A DNA stretch of 64,000 nucleotides from Polytrichum commune (GCA_950295325.1 OX485807.1:1304501-1368500); one strand, 5' to 3'; shown: positions 1 through 11,763, numbered from the stretch's first letter. The notes: a model not told the origin generated them from the sequence alone. Translations and numbers: made by a program.

Positions 1-1044
1 CATGATCCACCCACCCACTACAGGACACCATCGCTGCCAACCAACATTCACAAAGTCTGTTGCCGCACCTCAGAACAATGCAACAATTCCGCGCCAAATC
101 GGGCTTTCATTTCTTTCTCTTCTTCAGATCCAATGCCCTGTCACCCCGCCCCGACTCATGAAAAGCTTCAGACACCAGCACGTGCCTGTCCTCGAACCAA
201 TGTCTACATTGAACAGGCGTAATCCATTGTCGCAGCTTTGAAATTTTCTCTCTGCCTCACTTCGGAAGAAATAACATCAGTGTATGTGAGCAATGGTATC
301 AGGTGAATGCCGTTCCCATAATATGTTTAATCCCCTTCGGAGTCCCTGACCGGATGCAACCTAGGTGCTAAAATCAAGCAGCCCTGATGAAGTGATTTCA
401 AAAATCCTCATCTCTGCCAAAATGAATCGCATTGCCTGCAATCAGGTTGCACTTAATTAGTCTAACCTCTGCCATTTATAACCATGTCTCACCTCCAACA
501 CATGCTTTGCTGGGGATTGTTAGTTTTGATTTTTCTCTGTTTATTCAGTTGTTACCAATTACCTCCAGTATTGGCATCCAACTTGCTGCCATCACTTTGG
601 CTACAGGCATAAAATGTAAGTTTTGAATGCCACCTGTAAGCTAAACCAGGGGCCTACCATCCAACTACAAATAATGATATATCGGGCCCTACATATTCAC
701 TGGATATAAATGTAACTTCATTTTGTGCTCTTTGTTTTGTGCTTATGCTTCACTGTCCATACTCTCCCTAATCACGTACCTAATAATGCTCACATATTCT
801 CACTCATCTTGGTCACAATTATCGAATAGCGAATTCTCTGCCACCTACTGTACTTACATTTCTTAATATTGTTTCAGGTGCATCATAAACTTCAAAATTG
901 GAATGTGAATTTTATGTGGTTCATCTGTACTTCTTTGGAGTAGTGGTTGGTTTGGAGGATGTAGCGATTTCATAGCATTTGTGTCAGCAATGCTTATATA
1001 TCATTCTCCTCAACGTCCAAGAATCTCTTTCATAATCCTTGCAG

Positions 1045-1660
1045 TACATCAAAGAAACGTCTTCATTGCTGGAGGTGCCTATATTGGATGATGATGTTGG
1101 CCACTTTATAGTTCAACTAAATCGTACCGCAGCCGCAGCCTTGCATTGCTTTAGGGTATGCAACAACATTATTTCCAATGACACTGCACTTGGGTATTGG
1201 ATAAAGTCACATTCCACAACTTGCTTCTCACGGTTCGTCTTGGAGGTATACAACGATGATAGGTGGTCATTGTTTTCCCGATAACCAAAGACTTTATGCT
1301 TCAGCTCTCAAACCAATTACGTCCCTACCTCCAAAAGAATAACGCAACGTGTTGCCTTGCAATACCTACATTGTTTAGGGTTGCTTGCACTTTATTTAAA
1401 TTGGCCCAAGATTCAAGTATGACTTTGTGTTTGGAACTATTTGCAATGGGTGTATCTATTGTTTCTAGTGTCATTCACAAAACTTGCCATGCTATTAATA
1501 TAGCATTGAGGCACGAGATTTTGTAGCCTACTGATCAACGTCTCTTACAAATTTAAAATGAATTTAAAATATCATGTGGCTTGCCATCCATGGTTGGTGC
1601 AATAAATGACACTCATATATCTCTATCCAAGCCTAGGGTAGGGCCCAAAGAGGAGAGATG
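1045..1660 (+). pseudogene. PIF/Harbinger (HARBI1-like) transposase fragment, copy A
   Basis: Two overlapping open stretches (1039-1284 and 1263-1526) are shifted relative to each other. The second frame continues through two stops (1524-1526 and about 1551) into the peptide CGLPSMVGAINDTHISLSKP at 1575-1634. This matches the block around the first catalytic Asp of DDE_Tnp_4 transposases, usually GLP-x-VGAIDGTHI. The upstream peptide around 1440-1523 resembles the helical region before it. The catalytic Asp has become Asn here (AINDTH), while copy B keeps AIDDTH. The frameshift and two stops make it non-functional. The match is from family knowledge; no search was run. Confidence 0.7.
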
Positions 1661-1840
1661 GGGTTGCATCCCATTTGAACCAATGACAAATACATATGAA
1701 CTTTGGGTCAGTGTGCCTAATGTTACAAATTGGGTGGAAGAAAGGTCTTGAGTATAACAACCTTAGAATTTCAAATTGGAAATTATATCCTCAAAGCTTT
1801 ACATATTTTATCACTTTTGTCAATGCCAAGGAAAACTTCC
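1657..1840 (-). pseudogene. DUF247 C-terminal fragment, decayed (tail 1)
   Basis: The plus-strand sequence from ATGGGGTTGCATCCCATTTG onward aligns with the last ~200 bases of the intact DUF247 gene (24270-24475), read antisense. Shared landmarks are the end codons, the GGTCTTGAG stretch over the membrane anchor and the TTTTGTCAA...AAGGAAAACT stretch. Similarity fades after about 1840. It directly follows the Harbinger fragment, so the two are joined in one chimeric repeat. No open frame remains on the minus strand. Confidence 0.65.
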
Positions 1841-2111
1841 CTTGAGGTCAAATTTCAATTTGGGTAATTGTAATATTTTGAGGCTTAAATGCATGTCAAT
1901 GGGGGTATCCATGCAAAATTTCCCTTCAAATGAGATATGCTTAATTGGAGGCCCTTACATAGTTATGCATAGTTTATTGCAAGAGGGTCATAATGAATCT
2001 ACCAACATAAAAAATGCCCTTTATAATTTGAGAGGAAATATTCGCATGCAAGTGTACCTCTCGTTCATCTATATTAACAATAATATATGTCTTTTATATA
2101 TTTGTGATTAA
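1840..2111 (+). other. Repeat-borne ORF segment, possibly Harbinger C-terminal part
   Basis: A plus-strand open stretch ends at 2111 and is almost unchanged in copy B (to 40427). It contains LLQEGHNESTNIKNALYNLR. The order Asn-Ile-Lys-x-x-x-Tyr-Asn-Leu-Arg is loosely like the N-x-KELFNLRH segment near the end of Harbinger transposases, so it may be the far part of the same dead transposase. Related sequence without an open frame lies at 19440-19680 and 63800-64000. The assignment is weak; the conservation may only reflect recent duplication. Confidence 0.25.
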
Positions 2112-2404
2112 TTCATTTCAAACATAATCACATCCAACTAATTTGGGGGCTTTCAAGCTAATTCCCCAAACTACAAATTATTGAAAATTATAACTTTGAG
2201 ACAATCTAAGACTCAAATTTTATCAACCTTAAGATTAAAAAAATGAATCAAATCTACATTTCAACATTTGACCTTGCTTAAGTATTGTCATTAAAGTTCC
2301 TTAGGAATGAAAGTTTTTTCTCTAGGTTGGGTAGAACAAGTTTTCATAGGAGCTACAATAGTTGTAAAAAATGGATGAGATCCAATGGAGTCATCCATGA
2401 TAGT

Positions 2405-2650
2405 CCAATTTTATGTTAATCATCGCGTTGCCAGAGCAACACTACAACGACCCGAACCATACTAGGCAACTATGCCCTCACATTGGGCCAATGCCCATGG
2501 AGGCCGTGGCGTTCGGCTTTGGCTGCCACACCGCCTCACCCATATAAGCCTCTAGGACCTGTGGCAGGGCCCTTACCCCACCGTCAAGAAACCTTTTGTC
2601 TCTCTACCAAGAGTTGGGGCCAAGTAGACATTTTCCCTTAGACCCCATGT
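2405..2650 (+). mobile_element. LTR fragment, family shared with 40710-41435 and 52205-52985
   Basis: From the ATCATCGCGTTGCC motif to the TCTACCAAGAGTTGG motif it matches the first third of two longer copies. It includes a promoter-like CACCCATATAAGCC. It breaks off at about 2650, where copy B continues. No target duplication is visible for this truncated copy. Confidence 0.6.
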
Positions 2651-4470
2651 GAGCCCTAAACCTCCACCCTTATGCGTCATAGTTCGGGTGAAGGCCTACC
2701 GTGTCACTTAGGCGCTGTGAATGAGCCTCTTGATTTCGCGAGCATGGTGCATCCGAACCGTTGATCCACCAAGGCCCATCCAAGGGCTCAATGATCCTAG
2801 GTGGCGGGGGGGGGGGGGGCAGCGTTTTTATATCTAGCTATACAGATGTTTTTTGCTACACTAGTTAGGGCCATGCTATGTTTACACATGGTTTATTTTG
2901 AAAATGCCCGTTGGGTTAGCCTCAAACCGGGTCGGGCGGCATACATTGTAGCCAACCCGGCCCCGTTACCACGGTGTTAGAGGCCACCCCCCGGCTCAAT
3001 CACGGCCGCCCGTATCGCCGTCAATCTAATGGCCGAGGGATAGGGGGCCCAAACCCTAACCCTCACTCCAACCCCTCGCCTCTTCCGTCATCTCCTCCCT
3101 TTGCTGCCTTCGCCACCCCAAGCCCGTTGTGTGTTTCTCCATCGTCGCTCTGCTCCTCTCCTGCCGCTCTGAAGCCACCTGTGCTCCTGCTCTCGCTCCC
3201 GGCACCTGCTCCGCTCCTGAGTCCTTGTAGCTGCCGCTCCCGCTCCCTGCACCTGCACCCGACTGGCAACTGCACCTGGTTCCTTCCCCGCGCCGTGTTT
3301 GTTGATGTGGCCGCTCCTTGTTGCTCCATCCCCGCTGCTCCATCCCCACTCCTTGGCGCTCCATATATCCTCGCTGCTCCATCCTTGGTCTTTGGCGCTC
3401 CATCCCCGCTCTGTGTTTCTTCATCCCCCTCTGTGTTTCTGCATCCCCGCTCTGTGGTGCTCCATCCCCGCTACTCCATCCTCGGTCCTTACTGCTCCAT
3501 CCTCAGTGCCTCACATGTCATCTTCACTTTGTATTTGGTAGTTGAACCCTTTAGATCTCTTGGAGTTATGGGTGTGTAGGGTGGCTGGTGATTGTGTGGC
3601 GGCGGCTGCACTTACAAAATCTACAGTTTATTGCTTGAATGAATGTTCAAATTTAAACCTCCATGGCCATTTCGAATCCGCAAGGCAAACTCCCAACCAT
3701 TACCCCATTTCAAAAAAAATTCCTTTCCTCATTTTTTGTCTTGGACTGTGTGTCTTGCATTTCAAGTTCTAATGGCCCCTTCTCATGTGTTCTTAGGTGG
3801 AGGATGTTGCAGATTGCTTAGGGCATCGCCACCGTGGGCACCAACGGTCCCCAGCGCGGCCCGGGCCAACAAAAAGTCCCCTCCGCTCTGTGACGTCCTA
3901 ACAAGGATGCGCTCTGTGCCAGGTTTTCGAGGCAGGCCCCGGCAAGTTTAGACTCCCTCCACGCCGGGCGCCTAGGTTTCTGCAGGTGGGCACTTTTTGT
4001 TTAACTTTGGCTTGTTTTTTGAGCCACGCCACGCCGCGCCGCTCCCGCTCCAGCTCCTTCTCCTTCTCCGTCTTTTTTTTCCTTTATTTCTACTCATTGG
4101 GGTTTGGACAAGGGTTATGGGACATGTTCTTGTGGCCCTCTCCTTGTATTTGAGGAGGAATACCTCACATGTATAGGCTGTAGTCATATTTTTTAGCATT
4201 CTTCCCATGGGCAACCGCCCTCTTTGTGGTCTTCGGACCTCTCACCCTTTTCCAATGTTTTGGTGAGGTTTTTGTGGGTTCTCTCATTGCTGAAGTGGTG
4301 TTTCATCCTTGTTAGGACGCATCCTTTGCTAGTTTTCGGCTCCCCTTCGCCGCATGTATTTGTGATTGCAACCTTAAGTGCTTTAAATCCTTGCTGGTTG
4401 GTTTTTTAGGTGGTCTTGTTTGTAGTTTGAAGTTGTTAGGTCGTTGGGTGCCTTCTTTTTGTTATTTTCT
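2651..4470. other. GC-rich, gene-free leader region before the hAT gene
   Basis: About 2890-3540 is sharply richer in G+C than its AT-rich surroundings and contains a degenerate tandem array of GCTCCATCCCCGCT-like units (about 3318-3510). Open frames here are Pro/Ser/Leu low-complexity artefacts of this repeat. A run of 14 G lies near 2806. A 15-base inverted repeat (GTCCTAACAAGGATG at 3895 and its complement at 4304) is present. It probably holds the promoter and untranslated leader of the downstream transposase. I found no convincing terminal repeat of the hAT element. Confidence 0.4.
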
Positions 4471-4499
4471 TCGTTTTGGCCATAGTTGTGACTATAACC

Positions 4500-5762
4500 A
4501 TGGCTCCACCTCTTGCCCCTCCAAAAGGTTTCAAATTTAGAAGATTTTTCTCTAGGTCTGATCCCAATGGCACTAGTAGTAGTCATGTGCCCCCCTCTGA
4601 TGTTGATATCCTGACCCTTGGTGATGGTGATGTGCAACCAGCAACTCCGTTGGTAGAGTCTAGTGTCAAGAAAAAGACGTATGACAAGACTCGTCAATTC
4701 CAACTCCTATGGTTGCCAATTTTCCCTTGGGCGGAACCCATCTACAAAGGTGATGAGGTCACAAAGGTAATTTGCAAAGTCTGCTCTAAAATCCGAAGGA
4801 AGTCTATAATTTTGTGTACTAAGAGCGATAATCTTTGGAAGCATCAAGGGAGGAAAACCGCTAAGGGTCTTGGTCATGGGGTTGCTGTAGGGGAGAAGTA
4901 CATGGATTTTAATTCTATCCATCTAAAAAATGAAAGATTGTTTGCAGCCATCCCCACAGATAGTATTGCGGCCCAAGTGGCAGAGAACACGGTTAGAGAT
5001 AGGAAGAAGAAATTGATACAATTTGCTACCCTCTTACACTTGCTCCAAAGAGGTAGATCTATCACAGACTATGAGCAAATGTACGTCTTGTTTGAAACCC
5101 TCAAATTAAAGAACAATCCATACCACCACTGGAGTGACAATAGTGGGTGGGCAATGGCAGAGGCGATAGAGCGTGTTGTGCTGAAGAGAACAACGGAGGT
5201 TATGCAGGTTACTAACTTCTTTAGTTTGTCTTGTGATGAGGTTACTTCTGTGGACTGTCAGTCATGCATTAGTGTCCATAGTTATGTTGTGATAGATTGG
5301 AAGCGACCCCCTGTACTCCTTACCCTAGAGAGAGTTATTGAAGGAGGGACAGCAGATAATCTCACTGTTGTCATTGTCAATGTTGCTTGCGCTTATGGAG
5401 GTCTAACCGAGCAGAAGATTAGGGAAAGGTTGATCACATTTGGGGCAGATGGGGTTTCTACATTTCAAGGTGCTAAATCCAGTGTTACTGTACAACTTAT
5501 CAACAAGCACGCTCCTTTTATGGTGGGTGTCCATTGCATGGCACACCGCACAAATCTTGTTGTCCAAATCCTATCCAAGTTTGAGGTGGTGAAACATGTA
5601 GAAGATCTTTTGGCAGCGCTGTACTCTTACTTCAGTTCCTCTCCCAAATGCAGTCTTGAGTTCCAGAAGCTAGCAGCTTGTTTGGAATCCAAAGGCAACA
5701 AGATATTTAGGAACGTCAAGACTCGTTGGATATCCATGCTTGGACCTGCAAGGAGGGTGTGA
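4500..5762 (+). pseudogene. hAT-superfamily transposase, 5' half (cut by solo LTR)
   Basis: The ATG at 4500 opens about 420 residues. A zinc-finger-like segment carries Cys92, Cys95 and His115 (CKVC...KHQG); the fourth ligand is unclear. The RNase-H-like catalytic core follows: FSLSCDEVTS with Asp246, FGADGVSTFQG with Asp317, and the Cys346-x2-His349 pair (HCMAH) typical of hAT enzymes. The layout resembles the ZNF862/KIAA1586-type hAT subgroup. The frame reads cleanly to GPARRV and hits a stop only because the LTR begins at 5758. Removing the insert and one GAGGG copy puts the 3' half in the same frame. Apart from the insertion I see no disabling change, so it was probably coding until recently. 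Confidence 0.85.
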
Positions 5763-6120
5763 GCCCAAAATGGTGCTCACATGTGTTCTTAATTCTTCGA
5801 AACCATTAGATATTATGTTTTGATGTTTTATGATTATCCACAAAAATATAAAAAGAGTGAAGCTTGAATGAAGTTATGTTTAGTCATTAGGCTAGTGTGG
5901 AGAGGATTTATTAGAAGTAGGTAGCGTGAAGAAGTTCCTTAGCTAGATAAGCGTAGGGAGTGGTGAACCAAGGGTAGTTCCTTGGTTTAAATATTTGAAT
6001 TAGGATCTATGTTGTTAGTTTAAAAGACAAAGGCTTAGAAGATAGGATGAGAGCCTACAAAGTAGGGAAGGATTACAAGGGCTTATCTTGAGGGTACTCA
6101 CCTACTCCTTCTTAACTCAC

Positions 6121-6128
6121 TATATAAA
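6121..6128 (+). promoter_or_regulatory. Probable LTR TATA box
   Basis: TATATAAA followed by CCCTCACTC lies about 360 bp into the solo LTR, a usual place for the U3/R promoter. Transcription from it would run toward the 3' half of the hAT gene. Confidence 0.5.
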
Positions 6129-6469
6129 CCCTCACTCTTCCCTCTCTCATCTTCTTTTTTTCGTGCTCCTTGGCATCCCACGTGTTATAAGTGTGGGTGT
6201 GGGAAGCAAGAACGGAGCACATGTGCGTGCAAAGTCTCAAGGTGAAGAACCAAGACTAATTCACCTTGAAATTAGTTTGACATTGGTTAGGAGTAGTCTT
6301 TGGTTGAGACATTTAGAGTTTAGCTTGTTGTATGTGATTTATAGAATTTAGATTCATGATATTTAGATTTATAGTGTTTGGAATCATGACATTTAGAATT
6401 ATAGCATCCACATTCATGTTGAATTTAAAGCTCTCTCTCCTCTAAGGAGTTGAGCTCTTAGAGCTTTGG

Positions 6470-6746
6470 GAAATACAGTATTTAGTTGTTGGAAATACAG
6501 TATTTAGTTGCTGGAACTGCAGTATTTAGTTGCTGGAAACATAGTATTTAGTTGCTGGAAATACAATATTTAGTTGCTGGAAATATAGTATTTAGTTGCT
6601 GGAACTACAGTATTTAGTTGCTGGAAATATAGTATTTAGTTGCTGGAACTACAATATTTAGTTGCTAGAAATACAGTATTTAGTTGCTGGAACTACAATA
6701 TTTAGTTGCTAGAAATACAATATTTAGTTGCTGGAAATACAGTATT
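6470..6746 (+). repeat. 22-bp minisatellite, about 12.5 units, within the LTR
   Basis: The unit GGAAATACAGTATTTAGTTG plus CT recurs with little change (AAATACAG, AACTACAG and AACTGCAG variants). Each unit contains a short ATACAGTAT-like palindrome. The sibling LTR at 29547 does not carry it, so the expansion is specific to this copy or lineage. Confidence 0.9.
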
Positions 6747-7351
6747 GGGTTAAGAAGTTAGACAGCTGGGACATTAGATTGGGTCATAGTTAGTTAATAA
6801 GAATATTACCTATTGCTAATTAGGTAATGAGCATTTAGCTAAGGAGTTGATTACAAGGCATCATAAGGTGATATCAAGGGGGGAAACTTGTAGTTAAGTT
6901 GTTGGGATTGTAATCAAGCACTTAAGGGTGCCATGGCGAAGAATGAACGAACTTAGGAGTGAATGGCAAAGAATTGCGGAAGAAGATGTAACGTTAAGTG
7001 ATGAGAGTGATGAGTGTTTTTTAACACTTGTGTACTCATCACATGGAGTCAACAAGTCACAACTTTAGCGAGGTGACGAGCACTAGTGAAGAATCAACGG
7101 CCAGAACTAAGGTTTCAAGAGGAAAGTCCTTAAGAGCATGTGTAGCTAAGGCCGTGGGATGGACCCTTGAGGCGGCCAATGCTATACCCACTCAAGAAAA
7201 TTGCATTAATAAAACATCATGACTTAAAAGAAGGTGGGGGTTCATTGAGATGGGACTTATATCTTATGTTGCTACTTTTGGTGTGACACATGCGAGTCTC
7301 AAAACCATCACCCGGACTAGAACGCTTAAGGGTGGTGGGTTTGGCCTCACA

Positions 7352-8462
7352 GAGGGTGCTTGAGGAATACAAACCCTTGGTGACGAAGATGGCAGTGGAT
7401 GCGCCCAAGGAGCTTGCAGCAAAGAAGAACCTTTCCATGCTCTTAGATTGGCAGAACATGCTCACCGTACCTTGTTTGATGCCCATGCTGCACTCTGTGA
7501 ATTTCCTCATCAAGTTTACACAGAGTCCAGCATGTTACATTGTTGATTTCATTTCTGCGGTCAAGATATGCCAGGGTGATCTATATCGACTTTATGTAGG
7601 TCCAACCTTTGCTTTCCACGGAGAGGAGTTTAGCACATTTCGGTCACTAGCAAATGACACGTCCATGGTAATCGAACAAGATTGGTTGTTCTGCTACAAT
7701 CGTGAGGAAGACCACCTGGTTTTCAGGGTTGCAGGTGTGCCCCACATGGCAACCATGAGATCAGTAGCCTTCCCAGGGCAGTGGGAAGAGGTGAACAAGA
7801 TTGACCGTGAGGTCATCCTTGGTGAGGTGCAACGGCAATTAACCAGCGCAGCGAAACAACTTATAGAGGAGTTAGAGAAGAGGTTTCCTCACCAAGAGGT
7901 GATGTGTGCTTTGGGAATATGCTACCCCCAATATTGGCTGAATGATACATTCGAGGCTACATATCCTGGGCATATTGCAACACTGAAATCATTCTATGGG
8001 ACAACGAAGAAGTTGTGGGTACATGTGGATGCTGAGACCGAGGATGCTGAGGAGTGGGTGCCTCCACCCCTTGACATCCGCAACCTAGAGCTTCAAAGCT
8101 CCTTCTTCAAAATCACCATGATATCAAATGCCCAAGCTGCCATGGCCTTACCCATGACCGAAAACCCGATGTCCCGACTTTGGCGCAAGCTTTCTAGCAA
8201 TACCCTCATTTCAGCGAAACTCTCCGAGTTCATGAAAGTCGTTGAGATTGCTCACGTTCAAGTGTTGGGTAGTGTGGAAGATGAGAGAACATTTAGCTCC
8301 TTGTCCTTCTTGAAGAGCAAGTTGAGGAACCGGCTTACAACCCACCTAGACTTGGTGGTCCGCATGTTTGCGCAAGACTTTTATACCTTGAACACTTTCA
8401 CTTACCAAACGGCCATAACAGATTGGAAAGCTCAGAAGGTTCGCTATGAAGGAGAAACTTAG
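7352..8462 (+). pseudogene. hAT-superfamily transposase, 3' half with dimerisation domain
   Basis: After the second GAGGG the frame continues as RVLEEYKPLV to the stop TAG at 8460-8462, about 368 residues. With the 5' half this makes a protein of about 790 residues, a normal full length for this group. The C-terminal hAT dimerisation block is clear: SVEDERTFSSLSFLKSKLRN followed by RLTTHLD (about 8270-8350). The Met at 7290 belongs to LTR sequence and is not a genuine start. The piece could be expressed from the inserted LTR promoter, but that is speculation. Confidence 0.85.
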
Positions 8463-8730
8463 ATGAGTTCTAATGTATGTTGCTGGAAGTAGTTTCTAAA
8501 TGCAATGGTAGTTGATGTATGCAAAGGTTAGGGGCAGCTAGCAACAACAAAGTAGTGGCTTGGAAAATGAAGGACTAGTGCAGTGCTAGTTCTATGAGAG
8601 GTACCCAATGTACTAAACCCACACTCAATTTTTAGAACATGACGAGGGAGGGCATGAATTTATACCTCAAGATTGTGGTGTCTGGGTACTGCTTTGAAGC
8701 ATGTGTGGCATGGTTGAGGCACGGGTAGAT

Positions 8731-9120
8731 CACTCCATTGTCAAGTTGAACACCACGTGCGGCCAAAAAAAATCTTCTTTTGGTAAGTTGCACCACCAAA
8801 ATGGGTCAAAATTTTATCAATTTTTTTTTCATGAGTAGATATACACAATACATATGACATAGTTAAAAGTGGTAACTAAATTTGATGATTTTTTTTTTTT
8901 CATAAAACATACCATTTCTAACTAGAATGACACAGAATTGAACTAAAACAATTACTAAAAAAAATAAAGATGACTAAAAATTTCAAAAAAGTATACAAAA
9001 GATACTATCAATGATTATGTATATGTAGAAAAAATATCATCAATTTTAAAATGATATATGGCATGTAATATAGGGGTAGCAAACTTTGTCCGCACGTGGT
9101 GTCAACTTGACAATGAAGTG
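8731..9120. mobile_element. MITE, about 390 bp, CACTTCATTGTCAAG termini (copy 1)
   Basis: The ends are inverted repeats of about 30 bp: CACTCCATTGTCAAGTTGAA at the left and its complement at the right (CAACTTGACAATGAAGTG). The interior is AT-rich without coding capacity. An inverted relative lies at about 50240-50633. No clear target duplication was found. Confidence 0.75.
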
Positions 9121-9805
9121 ACCTCCCCGTGGGTTGAGGGTGCAGGTCTTTTGAAACTGCATGCGTAAGTTTACTGGCTATATTTGGATGGAGCCGTTGG
9201 AGGAAGATGTTGGTGGGCCCCGAAATTCAGCACATGTCAGGTGTTTAGGTTACTAATTTTGTTTGGGTGGTGGATGGGTTGTGCTAATGTGTGGTTTTGC
9301 AGGCCGTTCCACGCTGCAGTGGGCAGGGTTGAAAAACCGGGGTTCAATTTCCCGTGGAACAAATATTTTTTGTACATTGAATCTTAGATGTAGCCAAATT
9401 TTGATGTACTTTGGGTTGTATTAGCCACATTTACATCAACAACGTAGGAAGTGGGGGCCATATTTCAACTCTACGTTGGCAAAACATAGCCACATACACT
9501 CGCCCCAAAAAAATTATATATTGCCACATACTCAAATCTTCTATGACATCTAGTCGCATTCGCCATATGTTAAGTCATCCCACGTGGCCAGCTAGGGCTC
9601 CTTCAAGCCAACTCAAATTGCCAAAGAAGCTAGCCAATGGATGGGCCAAGAGCCAATGTAGAGACCCATTTCTTTTGAAAAAAAAAACACTGGGCGGGGG
9701 TGGTGCTTGCCACAAGGCGGTGTGGGGCCGTGGGCCTCATGTCTTTTTTCGGGGAGGCCCGCTTTAGGGTGGTGTCGGGCCTAGTGGCTAGGCGGGCTCG
9801 GTGGG
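9121..9805. other. Gene-free stretch
   Basis: No gene or repeat recognised. It is mixed in composition and ends in a G-rich portion (9690-9800) with GGGCC motifs next to the foldback element. Short open frames here lack coding character. Confidence 0.4.
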
Positions 9806-11763
9806 CTAGGCATCTAGGTAGGCTTACTTACTAGGTGGCTAGGCCTACTTACTTACTTAGTAAGGGTAACTATTTGGTTACCCTTACTCTACTTTCTAAA
9901 TAACTACACTAAATAGGATATTTAGTATGACTTACTATTTGGAATTACGCAATGCTATATCTATTTATTGTGTATCTCATATTTTATCAAGAACTATTAA
10001 ATTGGTAGTTTGGATATTATAGAACATTGACACATTTATTTGGTAAAAAATTATTCCAGTAGTAAAAAGATATAGTATTGTGTAAATTCAAATAGTAAGT
10101 CACACTAAATATCATATTTGGTGTAGTTGGTTACCCTTACTTGCTAAGTGGCAAGGGACGGCTAAGGCTGGGTCACTTCTTTTACGTACTCACACATGAA
10201 TTTACAACTTCAAAGCAATGTGGGCACTTCCAACTTCCCCCAACATTGTAAGGTAACCGCGTCTTAAACGGATATTTTCTTTTTTCACCCATTTGTACTA
10301 AGGTACTAGGATGCCAAACATGCAATTAGTGCGAGATGATTAGCACATCCAATTTGTGCCCGTGCCCGTGCCCACTTTCCTCATAATTTGAGGAGCTCAT
10401 GTGAATATTCTATTCACTATCAAAATGAACATTCCATAAGTTAAAACAATTACTATTTAGGCATCCCCAATTATGAGAATATGATTTTTTCTAAAGAATC
10501 TTCTAAATCGTTCAAGGTCTCTTGAGGTAATTGCATGTATTATATGATTTCTTAGTAAAAGGCTCTTTCATCCATTGTGGTCACATAGGGGCATCTATTT
10601 GTGTCACCCATCTTCAACATGAACCACATTTTACATGGGATAATTTTTGCTTCTTCACTAACCTATTATGAAGTTCTCTAACATGTCATGATTGTGAGAA
10701 CATGAGACCACAAATTAATGCATACGTGTATTATTCATATATGTTTATCTATGCACTTACTTCTCAAAGAGTATGAAACACTCAATGGATGAACCATATA
10801 TGTGAACATAAATCATGTTTACTTGATTATTATTATTATTTTAATTTTTGGGTACAAATTAAAACATGTTTTGTCCACTCTATACTTTATTTCAAGAGCA
10901 CACAATAGGCCACAAACTGGAATATATAAGTGCACCTACCTTGATTATGTTTTATATTGAATACAAAATATGAACATATAGTCTAATTTACAACTTCTTA
11001 AGACATGTTTTCATGGTGTACATTACTAGGGCCAAACCCAACCACATGTCATTTAAATATGGATGTTCATTTTTAAAAAGTAATCACATGAGCTCCTCAA
11101 ATTATGAGGAAAGTGGGCACGGGCACAAATTGGATGTGCTAATCATCTCGCACTAATTACATGTTTGGCATCCTAGTACCTTAGTACAAGTGGGTGAAAA
11201 AGAAAATGTCCGTTTAAGACGCGGTTACCTTACAATGTTGGGGGAAGTTGGAAGTGCCCACATTGCTTTGAAGTTGTAAATTCATGTGTGAGTACGTAAA
11301 AGAAGTGACCCAGCCTTAGCCGTCCCTTGCCACTTAGCAAGTAAGGGTAACCAACTACACTAAATATGATATTTAGTGTTAGATACACTAAATACGAACA
11401 CTACACTAAATATCACTAACCCTATGAAAGTAAGTAACATTAAATGTAAACTCAAACACTAAATATCATCTATGGTAATATGTGAAAGTTACATGCACGA
11501 ATTTAGTGTTTAGTAGGAAAGAGGTGGCAATAAGGAAGGCGGCGGCGGCGGCGCATTTATGTCTAACACTAATTATCAAATAATTGAAAATTAGTGTTGA
11601 GCATAGTAGGGTGGTAAAACACTAAATCTAATCAAACACTAAATATCATATTTAGTGTAGTTATTTAGTAAGTAGAGTAAGGGTAACCAACCAACTAGTT
11701 GTTTAGTAAGTAGGCCTAGCCACCTAGTAAGTAAGCTTACCTAGATGCCTAGCCCACCTAGCT
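9806..11763. mobile_element. Foldback element, about 1.96 kb, nested inverted repeats
   Basis: The outer arms (about 9806-9935 and 11640-11763) are inverted copies beginning GGGCTAGGCATCTAGGTA. Inner arms of about 310 bp (10115-10430 and 11068-11385) are nearly perfect inverted copies, from the GTTACCCTTACTTGC motif to GAGGAGCTCATGTGA. A TAAATATCATATTTAGTGT motif recurs between them. The interior is AT-rich and non-coding. The right edge is sharp because block III resumes homology at TCTATGCCACTTGAG (56214); the left flank has no match there. Confidence 0.8.

Larger units (their letters stand above)
1..2400. repeat. Segmental duplication, copy A (partner 37146-40730)
   Basis: The first base of the window already matches position 37146 and the two segments stay closely similar (about 95% by eye) to about 2400/40720. 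The copy therefore extends beyond the left window edge. It carries a dead Harbinger-type transposase followed by a DUF247 tail in antisense. Copy B has an extra 1.2-kb transposon (38923-40097) that is absent here between about 1770 and 1780. Confidence 0.9.
5758..7351 (+). mobile_element. Solo LTR (1594 bp) inside the hAT gene
   Basis: The element begins TGTGAGCCC and ends GGCCTCACA, the TG...CA form of LTRs with a short inverted repeat. Both sides carry the exact 5-bp duplication GAGGG (5753-5757 and 7352-7356). A TATA box and an internal minisatellite lie inside, and no gag-pol frame exists, so it is a solo LTR rather than a full element. A diverged sibling with the same ends lies at 29547-31303. 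The orientation is inferred from the TATA box. Confidence 0.85.

Noticed and set aside
2974..3579. 201-codon open frame in the GC-rich region
   Set aside because: Pro/Ser/Leu low complexity caused by a degenerate GCTCCATCCCC repeat; several overlapping frames on both strands are equally open.
2868..9800. TAGGGCCATG at 2868 as the left end of the hAT element
   Set aside because: No matching inverted end found to the right of the transposase, and no 8-bp duplication seen.
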